This document shows positions 1 to 7,341 of a stretch of DNA of 33,556 nt, piece by piece (position 1 is the stretch's first letter; every line of letters starts with the position of its first letter). The translations under genes were made by a program, and so were the position numbers. Where the stretch lies: NCBI GenBank assembly GCA_001788835.1, contig MFXK01000034.1, positions 1 to 33,556 on the forward strand. Reading direction: 5' to 3'. The notes under the pieces were generated by a model, which was not told the DNA's origin, did not search any database, and worked only from the letters and a program-made list of their open reading frames with translations. The stretch is from Candidatus Peregrinibacteria bacterium RIFOXYB2_FULL_33_20 (GTDB taxonomy: Bacteria; Patescibacteriota; Gracilibacteria; UBA1369; GWF2-33-10).

Positions 1-66
1 TTTGATACTGCAATATCAGGAATTGAAAAAGAGAAACAAATTAAACATTTATATTATTTGTTTTAA
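1..66 (+). CDS. C-terminal end of a CDS cut by the window start, unknown product
   Basis: Frame 1 is open from the first base to a TAA at 64-66 and gives 21 residues ending in HLYYLF. The stretch is polar and lysine/glutamate rich, as a protein tail could be, but 21 open codons in AT-rich DNA is weak evidence. No function can be assigned. The palindrome about 50 bases downstream is compatible with this being the end of a transcription unit. Confidence 0.35.
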   Translation, partial: FDTAISGIEKEKQIKHLYYLF

Positions 67-117
67 CTAATCCTCCATATAAAATACAAAAAACACTATC
101 GATGTTAGTCCTCTACT

Positions 118-144
118 AGATTCCAGACTAAATCTGGAATGACA
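118..144. repeat. Short dispersed palindrome, copy 1 (ATTCC...GGAAT followed by GACA)
   Basis: An 8-bp inverted repeat, ATTCCAGA (120-127) and TCTGGAAT (133-140), flanks a 5-base loop and is followed by GACA. The same plan (ATTCC arm, 4-5 base loop, GGAAT arm, then G[AG]CA) recurs at 26355-26378 and 29900-29924 with different arm bases. It therefore looks like a dispersed element family. It has no T-run like a standard terminator, although it could form a hairpin in RNA. Confidence 0.6.
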
Positions 145-314
145 TCTGACGATAAATTAATTTTTTTTCAAACCATTTTCCGTTTGCTCCTATATCACTT
201 CTTCAAACTAAAAATCAGATGATCCAGTAAATGTTTAGTGGGTAGTTTTAAATCGATTTGACAGAGAGAGGTGAAAATGTTATTTTGTGTCATTAGTCTT
301 TAAAAATTATTTTT

Positions 315-698
315 ATGGAAGATTTACCACAAAATATAGATAATGAATCGATAGTTCTTAGAGAGAGATTAGACGGTGTACTTATAATTAAAGGACCTTC
401 TCAAAAAAAGTTAGATGAAATTCTAAAGTTTGGTTCCGCTATTGACAAACAATTTATAGAAATTGCCTTTAGAAGGCGGGATCAAACAAACTCAATAGCT
501 CTTAAATCTGCAGCCGAAAGTACAGGAATTAATTTAGAAGAAGCCTTAAAAACTTTATATCCAGGAATATCTGATGACATTATAAGCAAAATAATTTTTG
601 TTAGTAGCGAAGAATCTGATGTAATTGAATTAATGAGAGGAGCAGTAAGAGGAATAACTGGCATATATGATGTTGGACAAGGTAAGTGTAAAAAATGA
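315..698 (+). CDS. Hypothetical protein, 127 aa
   Basis: This is a complete open frame from ATG to TGA. I do not recognise the family. The protein is mixed alpha/beta in character and charged, with no signal peptide, membrane segment or cysteine motif; its only cysteine is near the end (KCKK). The middle (residues 50-90, with RRRDQTNSIALKSAAE) looks helical. Overlapping open frames on the other strand are weaker. The start has no Shine-Dalgarno sequence (TTATTTTTATG), which is common in this window. It stands alone: a palindrome lies upstream and the next gene, rfbD, converges from the other strand 47 bases away. It is probably a real small gene, on length and residue composition. Confidence 0.55.
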   Translation: MEDLPQNIDNESIVLRERLDGVLIIKGPSQKKLDEILKFGSAIDKQFIEIAFRRRDQTNSIALKSAAESTGINLEEALKTLYPGISDDIISKIIFVSSEESDVIELMRGAVRGITGIYDVGQGKCKK

Positions 699-745
699 TT
701 TTTATCAATCATTCATTAATGAAGTTAATGGCAATGAAAGATAAA

Positions 746-1594
746 TTATTTTTTCATAATTTCAAGCATTTCTTTAACATTTAAGAGTTTTATTCCAGAA
801 TTTTTTTGAATTTTTGAAGTATTTAATCCTCCATGCCTTGGCCTTTTTGCTGTGCTTGGGAAATCGCTGGATTTTGCTTTTAAAACTAAATTTTTATCAA
901 AACCAAAAATATTTGCTATTTTTTGAGTATAAGTAAATCTATCAATAGTTGCAGTCCCACATAAATGGTAAAGGCCAGAAATATTTTTTTCTAAAAGAGT
1001 TTCCATATTTTTAACTAAATTTCTTGTTAAAGTTGGATTGCCAAATTGATCATCAACAGCTTTGACTGTTTCATTGTTTTTTAATTTTTTCAAAACCTGT
1101 GCTACATAGTTTTTGTCATCGTATTTAGTGTCTGCAAGCCAAGCTGTTCTTAATATTAAATAGTTTTTTAAGTTGTTTTTAATATAAATTTCAGAATCTA
1201 ATTTATGCTGGCCATAAACATTTAATGGATTTGTTTTGTCATCTTCATTGTATGGCCCATTTTCGCCATCAAAAACATAATCTGTTGATAAAAATATCAG
1301 TTTTGTATCAAATTTTTTGCAATAATCTGCAACATTTACAGTCCCTTTATAATTAATTGAATAAGAAAGCTCTGGATTTTGTTCACAGCCATCAACATGA
1401 GTATAAGCCGCAGCTAATAAAATAATATCTGGCTTGTATTCACCAAGTGTTTTTTCTAAATTGTCATTGGTAAGATCATATTTGAAATCAGATGGAATAT
1501 CGATGGCGCTTGTTTTTATCTCATGTTTTTTGGATAAAATTTCAGTTGCACATTTGCCAAGTTGTCCGCTAGAGCCGATGATTAGGATTTTCAT
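746..1594 (-). CDS. rfbD: dTDP-4-dehydrorhamnose reductase
   Basis: This enzyme makes dTDP-L-rhamnose from dTDP-4-keto-rhamnose with NAD(P)H, the last step of activated rhamnose supply for surface polysaccharide. The 282 residues match the usual RmlD length. An N-terminal Rossmann motif GSSGQLGK (residues 7-14) binds the cofactor. The extended-SDR active site follows: STDYVFDG (about 103-110), then YGQHK, which carries the catalytic Tyr-x-x-x-Lys. The family-typical PxxRPxxxxL region is present near the C terminus as the variant AKRPRHGGLNTSK. No other rhamnose genes (rfbA, B, C) are in the window. The start ATG lies in an AT-rich leader without a Shine-Dalgarno sequence. Confidence 0.93.
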   Translation of the reverse strand: MKILIIGSSGQLGKCATEILSKKHEIKTSAIDIPSDFKYDLTNDNLEKTLGEYKPDIILLAAAYTHVDGCEQNPELSYSINYKGTVNVADYCKKFDTKLIFLSTDYVFDGENGPYNEDDKTNPLNVYGQHKLDSEIYIKNNLKNYLILRTAWLADTKYDDKNYVAQVLKKLKNNETVKAVDDQFGNPTLTRNLVKNMETLLEKNISGLYHLCGTATIDRFTYTQKIANIFGFDKNLVLKAKSSDFPSTAKRPRHGGLNTSKIQKNSGIKLLNVKEMLEIMKK

Positions 1595-1644
1595 ATTTTA
1601 GATTTAAATGTCTCATGTCAATTTAAGCAAAACTTTATAAAGTT

Positions 1645-2439
1645 TCATTTCTTTTTCTTGTCATAAAATTCAGCTCGTTCCCATGCTAAATCAAAAAGAC
1701 TTTTGAGTGCCTGTGCCATATCAGGACTATACATTTTCATACCCATGGCATCGCGTTGCTGATTTGTAGTAAACATCGCAATCATATTGCCAATAACATT
1801 TATTTCACAATTTCCTGGAAACTTATCTTTTGGTACCAAGCGGGTATTACGAAGTTCTTTTGCGTCTCGAGATTTATAATCAATAGCGGCATCAGTATCT
1901 GGCTGAATACTTCTAACAAACATACCTTTGTTAATACGTTTTTTGGTATAAACAGACCAGTCATCACCAGCAAGTTCAGTATGATAAGTATTTAAACCAA
2001 AGCAAAGTTGTTCTTTATGATTTTCTCCTATGGTTTCCTGAATTAAATCAGTGACCGCTTCCAATCCTTCATAATATTTAATTTTTCCACGGATTTCTAA
2101 TTTTGGCATTTTCCCACGCTGTCTCATTTTATGAAATTCACTTCTTAGCTCAGTAGCTTTTTTTTGTAATCGTTGCATCTCCAATACTTTTTGTTGGCAT
2201 AATTCTTCAATGTCATCTGGCTCCACCGCATCAAAATGCGCAACATTATTTTTTGAAAAACTTGCTATAACCTCTTTTTTCTCAAGTGATTCAAGGGTTG
2301 AATAAACAGTTACTCGTTTCATTTCCAGACGTTTGGAAATAACACTGGCAATAGATTCACCATGTGTTAATAAATAAAGATAAACATTTATTTCATTTTC
2401 ATTAAGTCCAAGAGTGCGAAGAAAATTTTCAATAATCAT
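1645..2439 (-). CDS. TrmB-family transcriptional regulator
   Basis: The protein has an N-terminal winged helix typical of TrmB/sugar-responsive regulators (LGLNENEINVYLYLL, then a recognition region with KRVTVYSTLESLEKKEVI). A helical stretch with KVLEMQRLQKKATELR follows as a probable dimerising coiled coil, and then a C-terminal effector-like domain of about 150 residues. I start it at the ATG at 2439 (MIIENFL). The frame extends to a GTG at 2466, but the added residues MFLLFIIII are low-complexity and unlike the family. The length is then 264 residues. It is transcribed divergently from the asparaginase-family gene, so it may control that gene or itself through the 280-bp region between them. 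The ligand is unknown. Confidence 0.82.
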   Translation of the reverse strand: MIIENFLRTLGLNENEINVYLYLLTHGESIASVISKRLEMKRVTVYSTLESLEKKEVIASFSKNNVAHFDAVEPDDIEELCQQKVLEMQRLQKKATELRSEFHKMRQRGKMPKLEIRGKIKYYEGLEAVTDLIQETIGENHKEQLCFGLNTYHTELAGDDWSVYTKKRINKGMFVRSIQPDTDAAIDYKSRDAKELRNTRLVPKDKFPGNCEINVIGNMIAMFTTNQQRDAMGMKMYSPDMAQALKSLFDLAWERAEFYDKKKK

Positions 2440-2676
2440 TATAATAATGATAAAAAGTAAAAACACTATTTGTAGAATACAAAAAAAAATTGATTTTTAC
2501 AATGAAAGCTGTTTGTAATAAAGAAAGACTGTTGGCGGTTTTCTGACAACAGTTAAATGTCGGCAAAAGCAAATCAAATCGTTGTCATTAAGGCTACGAC
2601 ATATTTTAGATACAACTTTAAACGCTAACATACAGGCAAATCTTTAAAACACTCAAAACCCTTTATTTGATGTTTT

Positions 2677-2705
2677 TTGATAAGTGTTTGATCATGAAAT
2701 CTAAT
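2677..2705 (+). promoter_or_regulatory. Candidate sigma70-type promoter of the asparaginase-family gene
   Basis: TTGATA (2677-2682) and TCTAAT (2700-2705) are 17 bases apart and end 16 bases before the ATG at 2722, which would give a leader of about 10 bases. The rest of 2440-2721 shows no gene. It includes AAAACACTATTTGTAG at about 2460-2475 near the TrmB-like gene, similar to bases near 88 and 7126. Confidence 0.4.
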
Positions 2706-2721
2706 TTTTAATTTTGATAAT

Positions 2722-3948
2722 ATGAATGAAATAAAAACTGAACCATTTGATATTCAAGAATTTGCTTCACAAGTCAAAGATCCATCAATTCTTGATTATG
2801 CAGGCTTAAAAGCATCTTTTAACAAAGAGAATTTTGAAGCTTTGAAAGAACGGCTAAAGGCAAACTATGATCCTAAAAAAACCAATATTTTGGTAATAGG
2901 AACAGGTGGAACTTTTCAAAGCAAAGAAACAGATCATGGTAGGGCGCCAGAAGGCAGCCTAGAAGAAAGCTTCAAAGCCATGAACCTCCCTTATAGTCCG
3001 GATAATATTAAAATTAATTTATTTGAACTTTTTAATTATGATTCATCACTTTTGAATCATGATCATAGACGGTTTTTAGCGGAAGTTTTAGTTGAATTAC
3101 TAGATGACTGTGAAGACTTTGTTGATGGCTTTATTATTACTCATGGTACAGATACGATGACTATAACAGCTGATTATTTATCCTTAATACTTGGTAGAGG
3201 ACTTAAAAAACCAGTAATTCTCACTGGGTCTCAGGATCCAGCCAGACAAGCCAAAACAGATGCAGTTTACCATATGGATAATTGTCTCAAGGTGCATGAA
3301 TTTCTCAAAGAACATGGAGTAGCTGAAGTAATGGTATTGTGTGGCAATGAACTGGTTAGAGGGGCTTGGGCTAAAAAAATTAGCGATAAAGATTCAGATG
3401 CTTTTAGCTCTTTTAATGATAAGCCTTTACTCATGGTAGGAAATAAATTAGTAAAAGAATGGAGATTGGCAAATTTTGTTTTAAAAGCTGATCCTACTAT
3501 ACCATTCTTGCCTTTTACTGAAATTGGTCAAGATGCTGATATCCCTGTAACTGAATTGTCTGACATATCTGCTAAAGAGTTAGCACGTATAGTGAAGGAT
3601 AATAGAATATCTATTTGGCAACTTCTTGGTAGTGCTACCTGTCCTAATACTCATGCTAGAATTCTAAAAGAAGCTTCTAGGAGAGGTAAATTGATATTGC
3701 TTATGTCACCATTCCATGATTCACAGTTAGTACCTGGTACCTATGCTGCCGGATCTGTATTGAAGGGCAGTAAAATTCCTCAGCTAAAAGGAACAGCATC
3801 TTTTGTTCGAGCGAAAGCTAATTTTGTAATACATGAAATAAATGGTAAATTTATAAATGAAGAAGGTTTAGGGGAGGTTGCTGAAAGCAGTTCTAAAAGG
3901 AGATTTTATAATGCTATGGCTCAGGATTTAGTAGGCGAAAGGTTTTAA
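2722..3948 (+). CDS. Asparaginase-family amidohydrolase
   Basis: The family hydrolyses L-asparagine to aspartate and ammonia; GatD-type members instead act in glutamine-tRNA synthesis. Visible motifs are GTGGTF (about residues 60-65) with the nucleophile threonine, THGTDTM (about 140-146) with the second Thr-Asp pair, and a lysine-containing segment AKKISDKDSDAF that can supply the catalytic lysine. The usual loop MRPSxSxSADGP after the second motif is replaced by SQDPARQAKTDA, so the substrate pocket is atypical. The protein is long (408 residues against about 330) because of an N-terminal extension of roughly 55 residues. There is no signal peptide, so it is probably cytoplasmic. GatD is the main alternative, but no gatE is seen. 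The gene converges on nrdJ with a 6-base gap. Confidence 0.85.
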   Translation: MNEIKTEPFDIQEFASQVKDPSILDYAGLKASFNKENFEALKERLKANYDPKKTNILVIGTGGTFQSKETDHGRAPEGSLEESFKAMNLPYSPDNIKINLFELFNYDSSLLNHDHRRFLAEVLVELLDDCEDFVDGFIITHGTDTMTITADYLSLILGRGLKKPVILTGSQDPARQAKTDAVYHMDNCLKVHEFLKEHGVAEVMVLCGNELVRGAWAKKISDKDSDAFSSFNDKPLLMVGNKLVKEWRLANFVLKADPTIPFLPFTEIGQDADIPVTELSDISAKELARIVKDNRISIWQLLGSATCPNTHARILKEASRRGKLILLMSPFHDSQLVPGTYAAGSVLKGSKIPQLKGTASFVRAKANFVIHEINGKFINEEGLGEVAESSSKRRFYNAMAQDLVGERF

Positions 3949-3954
3949 CAGTAT

Positions 3955-6900
3955 TTACGAACACCCCATGGAATTGCCGCAGTTGGTGCATTTGTAGCAG
4001 GCGCCATTTCGTACTGTGATGTGTCCGCATTGATCGCAGGCCGGAGCATCACCCATCATGTTGGCAAAGAAAGTGTCAGCAGTATTTGGAATGTGGCTGG
4101 CTTCAGCTGTGACGGTTTGTTCAGTGATCATCGCTTGCTGGACTGCTTCTTTGAGTTTGTGTTCTTCTTTGAGCTGTGCCTCGGTTTTTTCTGGTTTTAC
4201 ATGCACGAAATCAGTACGATTGAGATATTCCATGCCGATTACCCTGAAGACATAATCAATGATTGAAGTGCAGGTTTTCACATTAGGGTGATTGGTCATG
4301 CCACTTGGTTCGAATCTGGTAAAAGTGAAAGCGTCAACATAATCTTTTAAAGGTACGCCATGCTGTAAACCAATAGATACCGCTACCGCAAAACAATTAA
4401 GCAGTCCTCTATATGAAGCCCCTTCCTTGAAGGTATCAATAAACACTTCGCCTAAAGCTCCGTCTTCATATTCGCCAGTTCGTAAATGAACTTTGGTAGG
4501 TCCGACCTTGGCTGAAATAGTGATTCCATGTCGTTTTTGTGGTAATTTTTTTGCAGTGCCCCATAGAATTTCGGTTTTGGAGTCTTTGCTTTTGACTGAT
4601 TCAGTGGTATAGGTGTTAGTATCATCTTTGGAGGAATCACTGACGTTTAATGGCTGGGAAAGTTTACAGCCATCTCGATAGAGAGCCACCGCTTTGAGTC
4701 CTAGTTTCCAGCCTTGCAGATAAATATCTTTGATTTCCTCTACTGTTGCCGAGTGAGGTAAATTAACAGTTTTGGAAATTGCGCCAGAAATAAAAGGTTG
4801 AACAGCGGCCATCATCCGTACATGTCCCATGGGAGCGATAAATTTCACGCCAGAGCCACATTTATTGGCGCAGTCAAATACGGGAATATGGTTATTGTTG
4901 ATATGAGGAGAGCCTTCAATGGTTTGAGCCCCTTCGACATATTTAGCAATTTCTTGAGTTTGTTCTTTGTTTAAACCTCTGCCGATCAATTCTTTGGAAT
5001 TAATATGAGGAGTCCAGTCATTCCAGACTTTGTTTTGAGCCACATGTTGAAAAGCTTCTTCGATTTCTTCAGTGCTATAGCCAAGTTTTTTTAGACGTTC
5101 CAAATCCATATATGGCGCGCCTTCCAAAGTTTCATGACCAAGCATATAAGTAATAATGTCTTTAATTTGTGATTCATTGTATTGGAGTTTGCTAAGCGCC
5201 TTGGTAACAGATTTATTAATAATTTTGAAATAGCCGCCGCCAGCTAGTTTTTTCCATTTAACTAAAGCAAAATCAGGCTCTACACCGGTCGTATCGCAGT
5301 CCATTAAAAGCCCGATTGTTCCTGTAGGAGCTAGGACAGTTACTTGAGCATTTCTAAAACCGTATTTTGTTCCCAACTCTATCGCTCTATCCCAAACTTC
5401 TTGTGCAGCATAAAGCAAAGATTGCGGACATTTAGCGCTGTCAATTTTGTGAGCATGATAACGATGTTTTTCTATGACTTTCATCATTGGTAGAGCGTTG
5501 TTGGCATAGCCTGGGAAAGGGCCTTTAATACCAGCTATTTCGGCGGAAGTTGCATAGGCTTCGCCGCACATAATGGAAGTAATTGTAGCCGCAATTGCCC
5601 GTCCTTGATCGCTGTCATATGGAATGCCATTGACCATTAGCAGGGTGCCAAGATTAGCATAACCAAGTCCCAAAGTGCGGTAATCAATGCTATTTTTGGC
5701 GATTTCTGCTGTTGGATAGGAAGCAAAACCGACAATAATTTCTTTGGCAATGGTGAAAATACGGCAGGCATGTCGATATTCTTCAATTAAAAAATTTCCT
5801 TCGTTATCAATAAATTTCATCAAGTTACATGATGATAAATTGCAAGCGGTATTATTGAGAAACATGTATTCGCTACATGGATTTGAAGCATAGATTCGGT
5901 CTGTATTTGGACAAGTATGCCAGTTGTTGATGGTGCTGTCGTATTGTAAGCCAGGATCAGCGCAAGCCCAGGCTGCATAAGAAATTTGATTCATAAGATC
6001 ACGGCCTTGGTAAGTGTCACAGATTTTTCCAGAAGTTCGTAAAGTTGTGTGCCAAACTTTGTCTTCGATAACTGCGGTCATAAATTCATCTGATACCCTG
6101 ACAGAATTATTGGAATTTTGGCCGCTGACGGTTTTGTAAGCTTCGCCGTTAAAATCAGAAGCATATCCTGACACAATCAATGCTTGTACTTTTTTTTCTT
6201 CTTTTACCTTCCAATTAATAAAATCAATAATTTCCGGATGATCAATATCCAAACAAACCATTTTGGCCGCTCTTCTGGTGGTGCCGCCTGATTTGGTAGC
6301 TCCAGCCGCTCGGTCAAACACTTCCAAGAAAGACATTAAACCGGAAGAAGTACCTCCGCCTGATAGTTTTTCTTGCCGACCCCTGATTTTTGAAAAATTT
6401 GTTCCAGTTCCTGAGCCATATTTAAAAAGTCTGGCTTCAGTTTTGAGTACGTCAAACATTTTCATTAAATCATCCTCTACAGACTGGATAAAACAAGCTG
6501 AACATTGTGGGTGTTCATAAGAATTTTTGGTTTCTTGGATAGTTTGAGTGTTTTCATCAAAATAGAAATTACCGCCACCATTGGTAATGCCATATTGATG
6601 AAACAACCCAACATTAAACCATACTGGAGAATTAAAAGCCCCTCTTTGCGTGATCATCATGTAACCTAATTCAGCTTCAAAAGCATCAGCATCTTCTTTA
6701 CTTCCGAAGTAGCCAGCTTTTTCTCCTTCAGCGCGGATAGTATTGGCAATACGGTGAACGACCTGTTTGGCGCTTACTTCATGTCCAGTTCCTGGTACGC
6801 CGGCTTTACGGAAATATTTGGAAGCAATGATGTCGGTAGCAAGTTGCGACCAATCTTTTGGCACTTCTACCTGGTCAAATTCAAACACCACCGTGCCGTC

Positions 6901-7101
6901 AGGTTCGGTAATGCAAGATTTTCTTTTTTCGTATTCAATAGCGTCAAGTGGGTTAAAATTGGATTTTGTAAACAGCCTGTTGATTTTTAAGCCTGTCGCC
7001 TGTTTTTCTTTAAATTCACCCTTGTCAACATGAGAGATTTTTTTATTGGTAATGTTTGCTTTAACTTTGCTGTTTTTTACAGCAATAACAGAGCTGTCCA
7101 T
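3955..7101 (-). CDS. nrdJ: Adenosylcobalamin-dependent (class II) ribonucleoside-diphosphate reductase
   Basis: It reduces ribonucleotides to deoxyribonucleotides using an adenosylcobalamin radical. The 1048 residues contain NSPVWFNVG (157-165), CSACF (200-204), a GSGTGTNFSKIRG loop (229-241) and the catalytic segment NPCSE, with Asn407, Cys409 and Glu411. Cys203 and Cys420 are the probable redox pair. LAPTGTIG is the other family signature. The C-terminal tail is cysteine rich (CDQCG, then CYKCTNCG and a final Cys), as in NrdJ proteins whose tail relays electrons from thioredoxin. It needs no NrdB. No cobalamin synthesis gene or cobalamin riboswitch is visible, so the cofactor is probably imported. 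Candidate operators lie just upstream. Confidence 0.95.
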   Translation of the reverse strand: MDSSVIAVKNSKVKANITNKKISHVDKGEFKEKQATGLKINRLFTKSNFNPLDAIEYEKRKSCITEPDGTVVFEFDQVEVPKDWSQLATDIIASKYFRKAGVPGTGHEVSAKQVVHRIANTIRAEGEKAGYFGSKEDADAFEAELGYMMITQRGAFNSPVWFNVGLFHQYGITNGGGNFYFDENTQTIQETKNSYEHPQCSACFIQSVEDDLMKMFDVLKTEARLFKYGSGTGTNFSKIRGRQEKLSGGGTSSGLMSFLEVFDRAAGATKSGGTTRRAAKMVCLDIDHPEIIDFINWKVKEEKKVQALIVSGYASDFNGEAYKTVSGQNSNNSVRVSDEFMTAVIEDKVWHTTLRTSGKICDTYQGRDLMNQISYAAWACADPGLQYDSTINNWHTCPNTDRIYASNPCSEYMFLNNTACNLSSCNLMKFIDNEGNFLIEEYRHACRIFTIAKEIIVGFASYPTAEIAKNSIDYRTLGLGYANLGTLLMVNGIPYDSDQGRAIAATITSIMCGEAYATSAEIAGIKGPFPGYANNALPMMKVIEKHRYHAHKIDSAKCPQSLLYAAQEVWDRAIELGTKYGFRNAQVTVLAPTGTIGLLMDCDTTGVEPDFALVKWKKLAGGGYFKIINKSVTKALSKLQYNESQIKDIITYMLGHETLEGAPYMDLERLKKLGYSTEEIEEAFQHVAQNKVWNDWTPHINSKELIGRGLNKEQTQEIAKYVEGAQTIEGSPHINNNHIPVFDCANKCGSGVKFIAPMGHVRMMAAVQPFISGAISKTVNLPHSATVEEIKDIYLQGWKLGLKAVALYRDGCKLSQPLNVSDSSKDDTNTYTTESVKSKDSKTEILWGTAKKLPQKRHGITISAKVGPTKVHLRTGEYEDGALGEVFIDTFKEGASYRGLLNCFAVAVSIGLQHGVPLKDYVDAFTFTRFEPSGMTNHPNVKTCTSIIDYVFRVIGMEYLNRTDFVHVKPEKTEAQLKEEHKLKEAVQQAMITEQTVTAEASHIPNTADTFFANMMGDAPACDQCGHITVRNGACYKCTNCGNSMGCS

Positions 7102-7126
7102 AATTAGAAGGCATTAAAAAATAAAA

Positions 7127-7171
7127 ACACTAGATGTTGTAGTGTGACTCGTTAGTGTATACAAGATATAC
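7127..7171. promoter_or_regulatory. Two inverted repeats upstream of nrdJ, candidate repressor sites
   Basis: ACACTA-N7-TAGTGT (7127-7145) and GTATA-N5-TATAC (7157-7171) are perfect inverted repeats with centres about 28 bases apart, 26-70 bases before the nrdJ start. Tandem boxes with ACAC/GTGT ends spaced near three helical turns recall NrdR boxes. The spacer of the first is 3 bases longer than the NrdR consensus, however, so this assignment is tentative. Confidence 0.4.
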
Positions 7172-7313
7172 GCTTTACTTTTTATCTAAGCAACACCAAT
7201 TTTTAAGAAAAAGTTGCCAAGTAGGGGATTTTAAATTCTAAATTTTTATTTTTAAATTATTTGATTGAATTTTGCTTTTGTTTTTGATTTTCGTCGTCGG
7301 TTATGGTAAAAAG

Positions 7314-7319
7314 TATAAT
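7314..7319 (+). promoter_or_regulatory. -10 box (TATAAT) before the 706-aa gene
   Basis: A consensus TATAAT lies 22 bases before the ATG at 7342. No convincing -35 box is seen at the right distance. The 7102-7341 region thus seems to hold two divergent promoters, this one and that of nrdJ. Confidence 0.4.
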
Positions 7320-7341
7320 ACTTTAGTTTTATAATTAAAAG

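Noticed and set aside
2440-2466. Nine extra N-terminal residues on the TrmB-like protein (GTG start)
   Set aside because: The stretch is a low-complexity Ile/Leu run from AT-rich DNA. The family N terminus matches the ATG at 2439.
4307-4319. GGTTCGAATCTGG, like a tRNA T-arm
   Set aside because: It lies within well-conserved nrdJ codons on the other strand. No acceptor or anticodon stem surrounds it.
6263-7033. Several 78-88 codon plus-strand open frames opposite nrdJ
   Set aside because: They are shadows of the strongly conserved nrdJ frame, with no independent start context or family features.
7102-7341. Possible cobalamin riboswitch before nrdJ
   Set aside because: The leader is only about 60 bases past the likely promoter and shows no B12-box-like sequence. 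Short operator-like repeats explain the structure better.
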